This document shows, piece after piece, positions 1 through 10,800 of a stretch of DNA of 64,000 bases; the first letter of the stretch is position 1, and every line of letters begins with the position of its first letter. The stretch covers positions 248,001 through 312,000 of the forward strand of contig JBAOKB010000105.1 of the NCBI GenBank assembly GCA_037044905.1. Reading direction: 5' to 3'. Source of the DNA: Hortaea werneckii. Taxonomy: Eukaryota; Ascomycota; Dothideomycetes; Mycosphaerellales; Teratosphaeriaceae. The notes below the pieces were generated by a model that was not told the origin of the DNA, did not search any database, and saw only the letters and a list, made by a program, of their open reading frames with translations. The position numbers and the translations under genes were made by a program.

Positions 1-1462
1 ATGTTCCGTGAGCTGTCCCCCATCGTTCGCACAAGCTACTAAGCAATGCTGCCTTACCATTCATGGAAAGTTGCCTCGGAGTCGTACACTACTATTACAG
101 ACGCGATCAGAAAGGGAAGCGGATCCAATCTGAATCAGCTAATATGCACGTTTGATTAGGCTGGTGATTGCATAAGGACGATGGATTTTATTCATGTCTG
201 TGAGCGTAAGCCAGCTGATGGCAAGGTCTCGGCGGTCATGTCTTCACAGTAGCACTCGAGCAGAGCAGTCCGCGGTGTGTACTACAGCAATCCATTGCAC
301 GCTGCATCTACTGCTCATCAATTCGGCGTCAGGCTCAGATGGGCGCTCAACGTTATCGCCCTCTCCGAGGCCTTCATCTGACTTTATCTAGGAAAATTCT
401 TGTACCTGCATTAGCTTGCCACCTGTCGCTCACGGCGACGGGGTCAAGTCCAGCCTGCCCATCCCGCCACCTCTGCCCCGCACCCTCTCGTGCTACTGCA
501 TGTGCTGTTGTTGTGTTTACAAGGCCTGGTAGCGACTGAGGAGTGGCGGGATGCTGGTTATACTTTGTATCTCCTGGCAGCACGCTTTGTCCACTACGGA
601 AAGCCAGCGGATTTGATGGCAGATTGAACGCAGCTCTAAACATGTCGCGGGAGAAGAGATCTCGAAGATTTGTGCGCAGGATGGACATTCTCCTCTTGAG
701 ACTGTCATCATCTCTGTATAGGCGTAATAGACATACCCCTCGACAAAATGGATGAAGCCCACAGATGCAGATTCGCATGTGGGCGGCCCGACAAGCTTGT
801 ACTGTAAGAAGCGTTGAGCCAAGCGTGCCGCAGCAGCGGGGTGGCGTGTGTGGCGCGCAAGATCCTGTGGCGACAGGAAGGCAGTTGTTGTGGCAGGCTG
901 CCAACAGAAGCCTTCGAGATCCATCCTGCCAACCTTCTAAGGTTGTCATCGGTAGTCAGTGCCCACAGGTATCCTTCACCATCAATAATAGCCAAACGCT
1001 GTTCGAACCCTCGCGGTAAAGCGGCCCCCTGGAAATTCTTGAATGCCATCCTGCCCAATCACATCCGGGTGATCTTCACTGCTTCCAGCCGCTGTCTCGA
1101 GTCCCTGGGTGGCGACGGACTTACGCGTTCGAAACGGCCCACCCTTTTCTCGACCTGGCTGCGGCCGCATTCTCCTGGCTCGCCCTGAGAAACAACCTCC
1201 TTTCCCTTATCGTCATCCTTCAAACTTTCAGTCTCAACTACACTTCCTTCTTTTCTTGTCCTTCCGCTCGCCTCTTCCCCTTGGCAATTGTTGGTCTTCG
1301 GCCACACCTTCCCTACGCTCTTTCACCTCGTGGCTTGCCGCTGCTACAAGCGAATTCCCGGTTGCACTTCTCCCTTGAGCGCGAGCTCAATTTCTTTGCC
1401 CACCGCACGCGATCAGATATCTTCCTGGTCGATAGCATCTTACCCCTTCAACAAGAGCCGAT
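1..1462. other. left-end region without a supported gene
   Basis: No reading frame here resembles a family I know. Three overlapping minus-strand frames between about 370 and 1060 are open for 116 to 191 codons, but none shows a recognisable domain and no splice pattern joins them convincingly. The pyrimidine-rich stretch at about 1190-1380 looks like the promoter and 5' leader of the glucanosyltransferase gene that follows. This is a visual reading only. Confidence 0.4.
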
Positions 1463-3263
1463 ATGAAAGGCTTCGGCATCGCATCTGCTGCGGCGGCTTT
1501 GGTGGCGACCACCTCGCTCTTCGTGAGCCAGGTCGCCGCGCAAAACGACGTAGACCCCATTGTCATCAAGGGTTCCAAGTTCTTCTACAAATCTAATGGC
1601 ACTCAATTGTAAGCTTTGCCAATGGTACTTGGCAGGATTTGACAAGGTGCTAACAAGACCATAGCTACATCAAGGGTGTCGCATACCAGCAGGACTACCA
1701 GGGTGGTGGAAACAGCTCGAGCTCTGAAAGCGATGACCAATACACCGACCCCCTGCAGGTCGACAACCTCAAGCGTGACATTCCCTACCTCAAGCAGCTC
1801 ATGACCAACACCATCCGTGTGTACGCCGTCAACCCCGAGAAAGATCACCAGGAGGCAATGAGCATGCTCGCGGATGCTGGCATCTACGTCGTCGCAGATC
1901 TGTCTCAGCCTGGCAACTCCATCAACCGCAACAGCCCTGCATGGAACGACCAACTTTACGCGCGTTACACTGCTGTCATCGACGAAATGTCCAAGTACTC
2001 AAACACCCTTGGATACTTTGCCGGTAACGAGGTTTCAAACCAGCCAAACAACACCGATGCCAGCGCGTTTGTGAAGGCTGCTGTTCGTGACAGCAAGGCC
2101 TACATTAAGAAGCAGGGCTACCGTGACATTGGTGTTGGTTACGCTACCAACGACGATGCGGATATCCGTGAGAACATGGCCAACTACTTCAACTGCGGTG
2201 ACCAGGAAAACGCCATCGACTTCTGGGGCTACAACATCTACTCGTGGTGCGGTGACTCCTCCTTTCACCCAGTCTGGCTATGATGTTCGCACCAAGGAGT
2301 TCTCCACCTACTCCGTCCCTGTCTTCTTCGCAGAGTACGGTTGCAACGAGGTTGAGCCTCGTGAGTTCACTGACACTCCGGTCCTCTACGGTGACAAGAT
2401 GGCTGACGTTTGGTCTGGTGGCATTGTCTACATGTATTTCCAGGAAAAGAATGACTATGGTTAGTTTGGCATCGTGTCATCCATTTTTTTGTGCAGCACT
2501 AAACATCTTTAGGTCTTGTCAGCGTTGACGGCGACAACGTCCAGCCCAACCAGGATTTCAGCAACCTCGCCAGCCAGCTTTCCAAGGTCTCTGCCACTGG
2601 CACTCAGATGAGCGCATACAACCCGACCGCATCTCCGGCCGAGTGCCCTGAGGTCAGCACCTCTTCCTGGGCTGCAAGGCTACTCCTCTGCCGCCTACCC
2701 CGAACCAGGAGCTCTGCTCTTGCATGTACAACAGCTTGAAGTGTGTCATCTCTTCCGATGTTGCCCAGGACAACTATGGCGACCTCTTTGGCACCGTTTG
2801 CGGTCTGGGCGATGGCTCTCAGTGTGACGGCATTACCGCCAACGCCACCACTGGCAACTACGGCGCTTACAGCATGTGCAACTCCACCGAGCAGATCGCT
2901 TTCGTTCTGAACCAATACTATCAGGCCCAGTCTGGCTCTAACCAGGCTTCTGCTTGCGACTTCGGCGGCTCTGCCACCACCAAGGCCACCCAGGCCCCTG
3001 GTGCGACCTGCTCTTCTCTTCTCCAGATGGCCGGCTCCGCTGGCACTAACTCTGTCTCCGTCCAGCCAAGCGTCACTGGCGCGGGTGCTGCATCCAGCGA
3101 GACTGGCGGTTCTGGCTCTGGCTCCGCTTCTGACAGCAGCGGCTCCTCCAGCGGCTCCTCCGGCTCCATGACCGCCGTCCCCAGCGTTGAATTCGGCATC
3201 CTCCCCGTGGCCTTCATGGCCACTGTTGCGGCTGTCTCCGGCTTCGGCATGCTCCTGCTGTAA
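1463..3263 (+). CDS. GPI-anchored beta-1,3-glucanosyltransferase (GH72 + CBM43), with two indels
   Basis: This enzyme elongates cell-wall beta-1,3-glucan by cutting a glucan chain and joining it to another, outside the plasma membrane. Exons are 1463-1608, 1665-2459 and 2513-3263; about 563 residues. There is a signal peptide (residues 1-25, [12 protein letters not shown]...), then the GH72 barrel. The acid/base Glu lies in GNEVSN (about residue 171) and the nucleophile Glu in FFAEYGCN (about 272). A cysteine-rich CBM43/X8 domain follows ([14 protein letters not shown] onward), then a Ser/Gly-rich linker and a hydrophobic tail typical of GPI attachment. The CBM43 places it in the Gas1/Gel4-type subgroup. 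Two indels break the frame: one extra base at about 2263-2270 (SWCGDSSF then TQSGYDV) and one missing at about 2674 (SSWAA then [11 protein letters not shown]). They cancel, and the encoded sequence stays conserved in each frame. Confidence 0.92.
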
Positions 3264-4142
3264 AGGCTTCACACCCATGATTCAACAACGCGTTGGAAAG
3301 AGAATAACACAAGAAAGAGAAAGCGGATCTTGCCTTTGATAGCGTTTACGCGGACTCATCTCAGTCAGTCAGTCTTGCTATTGTATAATTTTATTGGCAT
3401 TTCCAACCACACAAGAAAACGAGAAAGTGTGCTATTGAAGCCATGGGTAAGGTGCCGTGAGGTGTTTAATCGCGTTTCCTTTTAGCTGGGAGGTACCTGT
3501 GGCAAAGTAACATGCACCATAAGGCTGAAATTCTTTTTTATGTACTCGTTTTGAAGGCATGTACAGTTCAACCAGAGAAATCTTCAATGTCCTTTCCTTT
3601 TGTTTCTCTTTGGATTTGTTGAGATCCAGGTCGCACAATCACGCTGTGAGCTCTCCACGTCTGCGACACGCTGCCAGATCGACGAGTTGAATGTAGATGT
3701 AGGGACAAGTGCAGAACTCCTCGTTTCGTCACAGTAGGTCGAAGGCACGAGTCAAATCTTATACCCTCAGCTACTGCTATAGAATGCTAGCTATAAACCG
3801 TATGTGGAACAACATCGGCTGTCTGCCTTCGTCACGGTTGCCACTTCCGTGGTTGGCACCAGATGCTTGAGAGCATTCGAGGTTATGCGGAAGCCAAGTG
3901 GAAACTGTGAAGGATTATGCATTTCAACTCCTAATGTCAAGCTCAAGCATGGCAAGCATAAGGACTGACTTGTTGTCGAGCCCCAACTCCTATCGTCCCA
4001 TACATAATGTCATTTGGAGCCTCCTGTTACTGGTACAAGTTCTTCGTGCGCCTCATGACCGTCAATCCTTACGCCTGTCTATATCTCTCTTTCATCCATC
4101 GTTCCCCGACAGCGAGGGCCAGCTTCACCTGTGTAGAGTCGT
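3264..4142. other. intergenic region
   Basis: This holds the 3' end of the glucanosyltransferase transcript and spacer. It has AT-rich stretches after 3360 and no open frame with a recognisable product on either strand. Confidence 0.4.
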
Positions 4143-4446
4143 TCAAATCCGACTTTCCATACCATCTGCCTTTCTTGCTCCTGGTTCAGCTGCTGAGGGA
4201 TGTTCGAACGCAGCTTTCCACGCATCTTGCCTTTCTTGTTCCTGACATAGTCGCTCAGCCTTTTCAGGTCCCTGTAGCTGCTCAATTCCCCTTCCCCTGT
4301 TCTCTCCTTCGTCTGACTTCTTCTCGAAAAGTCTTGGCTCGTAATGTCGTGGGCTGGATAGACAGGAGATCCGTTTTGCCTTGATGGGCGTGCTCGTAAT
4401 CTAGGGCTGGCATAGACTGTTTGTTTCTCTTGAAGAACCGTGACAT
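4143..4446 (-). CDS. possible small basic, charged protein (about 100 residues, one indel)
   Basis: I do not recognise a family. From ATG at 4446 the frame reads MSRFFKRNKQSMPALDYEHA and continues into an Arg/Glu-rich segment (REEVRRRREQGKG), stopping after 54 codons. If one G of the GGGG run at about 4288 is surplus, the frame continues through a further charged, helix-prone stretch (EQLQGPEKAERLCQEQERQD) to a stop at 4143, giving 100 residues. The same kind of one-base error occurs in many genes of this window, which is the main reason for proposing it. It could equally be a chance open frame, since no homologue is known to me and no intron supports it. Confidence 0.3.
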
Positions 4447-4958
4447 TTTCGGTTTGGTATGGATGATATGCAAAGAGGATGCACGAAGTTGAGTGTTTCT
4501 GGTGCCACGACCGTTTGCAGCTTGTCGACCTATCTGTTCTAGGCAGTAAAATGAGGAGAAGGAGCTCAAATCATGGATATTGATGAAAGGCGACCAACAT
4601 GTTCGATGTTGTGGCTGTGCCACGGCAAGCCTTGTGACGCTCTCAGTGGCGCTTGCAGCGTAGATTTGCCACCCGTTTGTTGGCCAGACCATCAGCGTTG
4701 ACATTGCCGCGATTTTGAGGAGCTCGCAGGTCTGAACAGACCGCATTGCGACTAGACAGACTTTAGCTCTCCACCGTAGAAGTGCGCGAGGAGGTCTTAC
4801 CCTCAGGGTGATGCTGTACCTTGGTATCGCTCTGTCTGTCAACCGATCAGCAGCAGGGCCGCAGCCTTGCAGGAGCTGACAAGCTGAGCTTCATTGCTGT
4901 GCTACTTTCCCCGTCAAGCTCTACCCTGTTCGCTGCTAACCTTCATACCGGGAACGCA

Positions 4959-6081
4959 ATGATGGCCTTTTTGCAGCACATTCTCAAGCTACAGCCTCTT
5001 GCAGCATGGAAGTGGCTGAGCACACGTCGCCAAAAGAACCCTGGTTCACAAGGCGATCAGCCAAGCGAGGTCACTCCTGATGAGTACCTACCAGGCTTCG
5101 AAGAAGTAGCAGCATTCATTAGCACCGAGGATGAGGGAGGCATGTACAGACGATTTCGCAGACTCGCCGCCAGGAATTTGCTGTACATGCAGTCAGAAGT
5201 CGCCTCGCTTGAACACAAATTGCACAGGATGGACCAGGACGACAGATGCAAGATAGACACTCCAGAAGGCGTCAATGCTTTTCAATGCGCGATTGACTGG
5301 GATTCCCTGAGGAGGCTGAAGCCGACAGATGACGAGGCGAGAGAACGGCTAGCGCTCATTATGGATATTCGAAAATTTATGAGGGAGTATCGTACGTATC
5401 CCTTTTTTTTTTTTTTTTTTTCCTAATTCTCTCGTATCGGCAAATTTTCAAAGCCCGTCTGGACTCTCTGAAATTTGACGACATCCAAGAAGAAGCCGTT
5501 TGCCTTGACCAAAGAACAGCATTACTGCGCACGTTCCCTCCAAAGCACCTCACCGCGGTTCGGGATTTCTTGAGGTCCAGAAGAAACTGGACAATCAATC
5601 GTCCTGGGCAACTTCTGGAAGAAGTCGAGCAGGAAGAGAATGATGTGACATACAGTCCAGATACAGACCGCTCGACGCGGCTGATCGAGCAAGGCATTGT
5701 GAAGAGCCAGATCGACTGGTTTCAGGGTCAGTGATAATGGTGAAGCTTGCAGCCGTGGCACAATAACTAATGACTGTAATGGTTGTAGGAGAAATGCAAT
5801 GTACCGCACTCGTGGCAAAGGGCCTACTACATATCTGACCGTATGATCAAGACATTGGTCTCCATCTTCGCGGTCACGACCGCGGCAAGTCTTCTAATAG
5901 GAGGCATCGCTGCCTTGGACTTAGCTCAGGCAAGAAATGTAAGGCTGGGCATACTCGCCGCTTTCACTGTGGCATTTGCTGCTTTTGCGGGACTGTTTAC
6001 GACAACGAAACGTTCCAACTGTTCGCTGCCACTGCTGCATACACGGCTGTGTTGGTAGTCTATGTCGGTAAGGCCTCGTGA
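4959..6081 (+). CDS. DUF6594 family integral membrane protein, with two indels
   Basis: This is a fungal protein of unknown function. Exons are 4959-5391, 5454-5726 and 5789-6081; about 332 residues. The N-terminal half has the family pattern: a Pro-Gly-Phe opening (EYLPGFEEVAAFIS), then RRFRRLAARNLLYMQSEVASLE, a helix that reads as coiled coil. The C-terminal half has two or three hydrophobic segments (TLVSIFAVTTAASLLIGGIA, LGILAAFTVAFAAFAGLF, AAYTAVLVVYVG), the usual C-terminal membrane anchor. Intron 1 contains an 18-20 nt poly-T run. The exon 2/3 junction fits only if the GGG at 5725-5727 has one surplus G, and a base is missing at about 6018, after TTKRS and before QLFAATAAY. Upstream in-frame codons exist, but 4959 is the first ATG. 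The gene converges on the NIF3-like gene with 18 bp between stop codons. Confidence 0.75.
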
Positions 6082-6099
6082 ATAAGGTCTGCTAATCAT

Positions 6100-6592
6100 T
6101 CAGAAGTTCTCGAGCTTGTACACCTCATAGGCAGGCTCCTCGTATGGATGCGATCTATTGTCGTCAATATACTACCGTGATTAACTTGGGGTCGTGGGAA
6201 TCATACTGTTTCAACGCCTCGACAGCCTGTCTAGCGACACCCTCGCCTACACACAAGATCTCGCATCTCACCTCCCCTACCTCCTCCAGCTTGCCTTTCT
6301 CGCCAATGGATGGTTTTGCGGAATTGCCGGGTCTGAACTGACCGACACCCGGCATTGTGAAGCAGACCTCAGTGTAGCCTCCAGGTCCAGGATAGCTACC
6401 TGCGCCTGTGGCGAAGACAGCTGTTTTGATGGTCGGGAGATTCTGGGGTGGAGTAGTGAAGATGAGCTTGTAGCGCTGTTCTTGCGATGCCATAGCCATT
6501 GTGCGGACGGAAAAAAATCTCGGTGCGATTGATGACTGTAAACGAACGGACACACTGCACAAATGACGAGTATACAGGGGCAATAATGCCAT
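6100..6592 (-). CDS. NIF3-like small protein (NGG1-interacting factor 3 domain)
   Basis: This is a fungal single-domain protein resembling the inserted domain of NIF3-type metal-binding proteins. Its biochemical role is unknown. Exons on the minus strand are 6592-6207 and 6154-6100, with a 52-nt intron; 146 residues. Family features visible are TTPPQNLPTIKTAVFATGAG, YPGPGGYTEVCFTMPGVGQF, the conserved PSIGEKGKLEEVGEVR strand region and a final HPYEEPAYEVYKLENF. The intron falls just before that last motif, so an unspliced reading ends wrongly in KLITVVY. From ATG at 6592 there is an Arg/Ser-rich leader of about 32 residues without acidic residues, which looks like a mitochondrial targeting signal. 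An internal Met at 6499 would give a cytosolic form. Confidence 0.85.
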
Positions 6593-7479
6593 AGTCACAC
6601 TGGTGAAGGTGGATGAGATGTCGTCTCTCGGACCTCACCCATCCGAATGCCGTTGGCTTGGCGGCCAGCTTCTACTTCCGCATCATGCTGGCGCGTACGA
6701 AAGGTGGCTTCGATTGTCTCCAAAGACATGTTCAAAAGGCAACACGGCCTTTGTTCAGCGAACACTCAACGACGCCCGTCGTATACGCTGCAATGTGGTA
6801 GTGGAAACAGGTCAAGATCAAGACACAATCACGTGACGACGCGTATCACGACGTGAGGAATGACGTAGTGTGCCCCTCATTACATACACCTTACGTACCT
6901 TGTCCTTCGAAGAATGTAGGCGATAGGGTGTCCTTCACACTTTCCCAGTCGAGCCATGCATGCGGTAATACGAGCAAGCGCGTGATCTATCAGAGACGGC
7001 GATCTCGTACGCACAATGGCAAAGATCAAACCAACAATGACACACTAAGGCAGGCAATCACTACGTGTCCCGGGTCTGAAGCTGGTCTCGTTGCGGCAGC
7101 AGGGGACGTCATAGCTGGCCCAGAACTTGAAAGACAACAACAGATGCGAAGTGCGGCCGGCATCATAGCCAACCACGACACGAGCTGGAGCATTCTAGAG
7201 CTCCTCACTCGTGGCTGCGGTCTCCCAAACATGTGGCTGTGACTGCTGAATGCGGTCATGTGCTTGCCAGTGATGCAAGGTCCATGTCATCCTTCACCAC
7301 GTGCTAGGCAGGTACTCTTGTCCTCGCTGGCTGCTTAAGTATCTCTCTGTTTCTTTGTTTGTTACTCTCTTCTCCTTCATCCACATCCTTCTTCAGCACA
7401 GCAATCGACAACATCTGCACCAACTGCGCCAGCACATCAAACCACTTCCAAAACAACAATCAACAACAACACCATCAAC
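6593..7479. promoter_or_regulatory. divergent spacer between the NIF3-like gene and HSP9 gene, with E-box/CRE-like cluster
   Basis: No gene is seen. A compact group of binding-site-like words lies at 6830-6868: CACGTG at 6830-6835 running into TGACG, TCACGACGTGA at 6846-6856, and TGACGTAG at 6861-6868. Such words are typical bHLH and bZIP/CRE sites. Just before 7480 the leader is rich in CAA/ACA, as is common in strongly expressed fungal mRNAs. Which gene the cluster serves is inference. Confidence 0.4.
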
Positions 7480-7850
7480 ATGACTGACGACAGCCGCAAG
7501 GGTCTGGGTGACAGTACGTCTAACATTCCTTCTGCCTTATCAAACATTGCTGACAACTTTCACAGAGGTCCAGGAGAAGGTCACGCCTCAGGAGAGCAAG
7601 TCCACAACCGACAAGGTCAAGGAGGGTGTCACCAACACCGCCGACAAGGCCCAGCGGCAAGTCACTCCATTTCACCTCTCACTTGCGACTCATTTACTGA
7701 CTTTCCCACAGCGACATCGTTCCGGATGATCAGAAGTCTTCCGGTCAGGCTGCCGCTGACAAGGCCTCTCGCACCGCCGACTCCCACAAGGACGACAAGT
7801 CCATGATGGACAAGGCCAAGGAGACCCTCGGCATGGGTGGCAACAAGTAA
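7480..7850 (+). CDS. HSP9/HSP12-type small stress protein
   Basis: This small hydrophilic, intrinsically disordered protein belongs to the Hsp12/Hsp9 family, which associates with membranes and accumulates in stress and stationary phase. Exons are 7480-7513, 7566-7656 and 7712-7850; 87 residues. It begins MTDDSRKGLGD, continues with KVQEKVTPQESKSTTDKVKE and DIVPDDQKSSGQAAADKASR, and ends KETLGMGGNK. These Lys/Asp/Ser-rich amphipathic repeats are the family hallmark. The second intron starts with GC instead of GT (CG|GCAAGT, ending CACAG). No GT donor nearby keeps the frame, and the extended GCAAGT match is what known GC-AG introns show. Short exons and a CAA-rich leader fit high expression, though that is inference. 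Confidence 0.93.
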
Positions 7851-10800
7851 GCGCCTCGACCTCGCGCGCTTGCTCCCACTCGCCACGACCGACAATCAAT
7901 CCCTTTGTCAACAAACCCTGCGACACCATACTTCACAATGGCTGCCGATTGTCGTTCTTGACATACGGCTTTGGCACATGACGATGGCACGAGCATGACG
8001 GGCAAGCATTCTGGCTCAGAACGATGCTGCCGATGGAATTTTATGATTGTACCCTATGATACCACAGATAGCGACGGTAATCCTGATGATACCACTTTTT
8101 GCTTGCCTGCCTCTCATCTTTGTCATGTCTTGAAATATCTACCGGTTCCCTTGTGACGTTACCTACCTGGGTACTTATGTTCGTGATGTTCGATGTCTCT
8201 GCACAGGTGCACAGTCTGCATTTCCGACTGACTACCTAAATAGGTACTTCTGTCAACATCGTTGGGCGGCATTGTCATCTACTGAAGCTGCGAAAGAAGA
8301 CGACCGCAGTGCAGCTTCGGCCCTGATAAGCTTCAGACCAGGCAGCGACAGGCTTCGTGAGAATATGTTGGAATGGCGTTTAGGCCGCCCAAAGCTCGTT
8401 ACATTCAAGTTGTTGATCGCAATTCAGCGTTTGTCATTCGCGACCCCAAATGACGTAGATATATGACTTCAGCCTTCATGCTTTCTAACATAAGAAGGCA
8501 ACTGCAAGGGTTACCAAGGGTTGGAAAGGGTTACATTATCTAACACCCACCCGGCTCGGATCTTCAGCAGACCGGCCGTTAGGACTTCGGAGACGAGATC
8601 CGATCGCATCCCCGGCAGAGTTAGGGTGCGCCCCAGAGCAACGGAAGAGAATGCCACCACGCCTTCGGTCCTTCGGGCTCAGCTTGAGCCCCCGAACCGC
8701 CGCAGAGAGCAATCGGTTTTCGACGTCCTGGGACACGACCGAGGACAAGGGGGAAAGTGCCGATCCACCCGCGGAGCTGCCCCAGGCGAAATCACCATGT
8801 CAAAATGACCTCCACAGCTGTTCGCGCAAGGCTGGGTAGTCCATAATCATAATTTCGACTAGGGCTTTCATGCAAGGCAGGACGAGACGATAACCTCTAT
8901 CATTCGTCCAAACGATTCTAGTTTTATCGAACCAAGTTTCCAAACGGAGTAGCGCGACTGCGCAAAGTGCCCACACCAAAGGCGAGTTCCGCGCGCGGAG
9001 TTCCGCACGTGGCCCGCCGGAGTTTAGAGCACTTTATTCTTGACAGAACCCAATTTGGGACTGGTTCGCCTTACTTCCGTTAGTCTCACCACTCTTGATA
9101 TTCTGGAAAATCTAAAAAGTCCGCGCGACTTTCTGGCATCGTAGCGTATGCATGCGCGCATATGGGAGGTGATACTGCCATCGGCCAATCCACGAGACGA
9201 GGCAAACCCGCCGGCACAGTGATTTTTTGATGCGTCTTATCGTCGTCATTATTGATTACTCGATCCAGGCTACGCAGTTGGACTCAAGCTATGCATGGAC
9301 GCGCGGATCACTCGACTAGCAAGCAGCCTACAGATGTGAAACCTATGAGCATAGAGAGCTTGTTTTCTCGGTGCCGTTCGATGTGCCGCTGTGATGCGAT
9401 TGCCGGGGAGAGATAAGACACTCTCATACCCTGCCGAAAAGCCGCAAAAGCATCTGATCGCAGGCCATGTAATGAGCATTTTAAGGAACTAATACGGTCT
9501 AGAGGCACATGACTATCGACTAAAACATGGGCCGGGCCAATCCATGATGGTGCAGCTGATATGTTTGCCACGAACAGCCAGCGATCTACCCGGTGCCTGC
9601 CATTTTAGGCAGGCACGCTTTTCACTGCTAACACACGTTTTATATGTTGAATGCACTGCAGGACAGCAATTTCCATGGCAGATTTCGAGGCACCACACTG
9701 ACTGGCTATACTGATAACGTTCTCTCTCGAGCTGCATCTTGCTGATGATTCTGTGGTACATATATTCCGAAGTTGACCAGGGTTGCTTCTATGCTTTGAA
9801 TTTGGACGATGCTGCGCAACATAAAATATAATGAAAACAACTAGAATTTGAGAGCTGATAGCACGATTTACGTGCGGATCAGCTGACAATACACTTTCAC
9901 ACCTATAGAGAATGGCCGTTCTGTTTTCGAGAAGCAGCGCGGCCGAAAGTGCCCTTTTCTGATGTTCCCCAAGGTACTCATAAGGCATGCTCTCTTACAT
10001 GGATCAGTGAGCCTGGAAATGTGGTGTGTCTAGAGCTGACTCTGGGACCTCAATGGTCGCTTGGCGGCACAGGTACCATCTGCAGTGACATTGGAACACA
10101 GCAGTGATGATCCCTGCCTTTTGGCTTAGGTTACTCAGAAAGCTGTCAGCGTAGAGGAGCATCTGGGTGTGATTGTCTGCCAGCTTGGAACATTCTTTCG
10201 ATCGAGTGACTGGCCTTACAGCCGGTGGCGCTGGCCACTTTGACGGCTGGCGTTAGCTTCAGTACCGTGTCAGAGCGCATATCGTGCCTGCAGCGACCTT
10301 GGACAGGGTAGTCAGTGATGACTGTTCGTCTTCGAGACTTGAGTAAGCAGCACGAACCCCGTCGGTGGGAATCTGGGCATCAGGTGTTATGCTGGAGCTC
10401 CCCGCACGCGACGTGTATAGCATCGTGATTGGACAATGCCAGTACTCCACGTGTGTGAGAATGAGACAATGGGTTCCATGAGTTGCAAATTCCCGTCGAG
10501 TGGATTGAATATGATGCCGCGGTAATCCTGGAGTTACGTCTTCAAGTCCAAGTCAACGATAACCCTGCCCCCTCGCCGCAGCACGAGGATGCGAAAGTCA
10601 CGTTCTGATCTTGTAGTGGCATTGGTCGAATTCGCATGTAGCCAGGCTCGCACATGACCCTACTGAAGTTTGACGAGCTCCAAGGGCTATTCCGTAAACG
10701 TGACAGTTAGCATTGGTGGTGTCTCTGCACTCAGCTGATCGGACAGGGTCTGCCTTGCAGATTGCAGGGTCCTGAAGGAAGCAGCTCAGCCTCGAGAAAT

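Noticed and set aside
374..1058. Three overlapping minus-strand open frames (116-191 codons) near the left edge
   Set aside because: No domain, no consistent splice sites, and three mutually overlapping frames; one could be part of a broken gene but nothing supports it.
2263..2680. Programmed ribosomal frameshifting in the glucanosyltransferase gene
   Set aside because: No slippery heptamer with downstream structure is evident, the two shifts go in opposite directions, and similar indels occur in unrelated genes.
5392..5453. Poly-T run of about 18-20 in an intron, considered as an unusual regulatory element
   Set aside because: It is most simply a polypyrimidine/mononucleotide run within a normal 62-nt intron.
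8521..8839. G+C-rich patch with several short open frames, considered as a transposon remnant
   Set aside because: No transposase motif, terminal repeat or repeated copy in the window.
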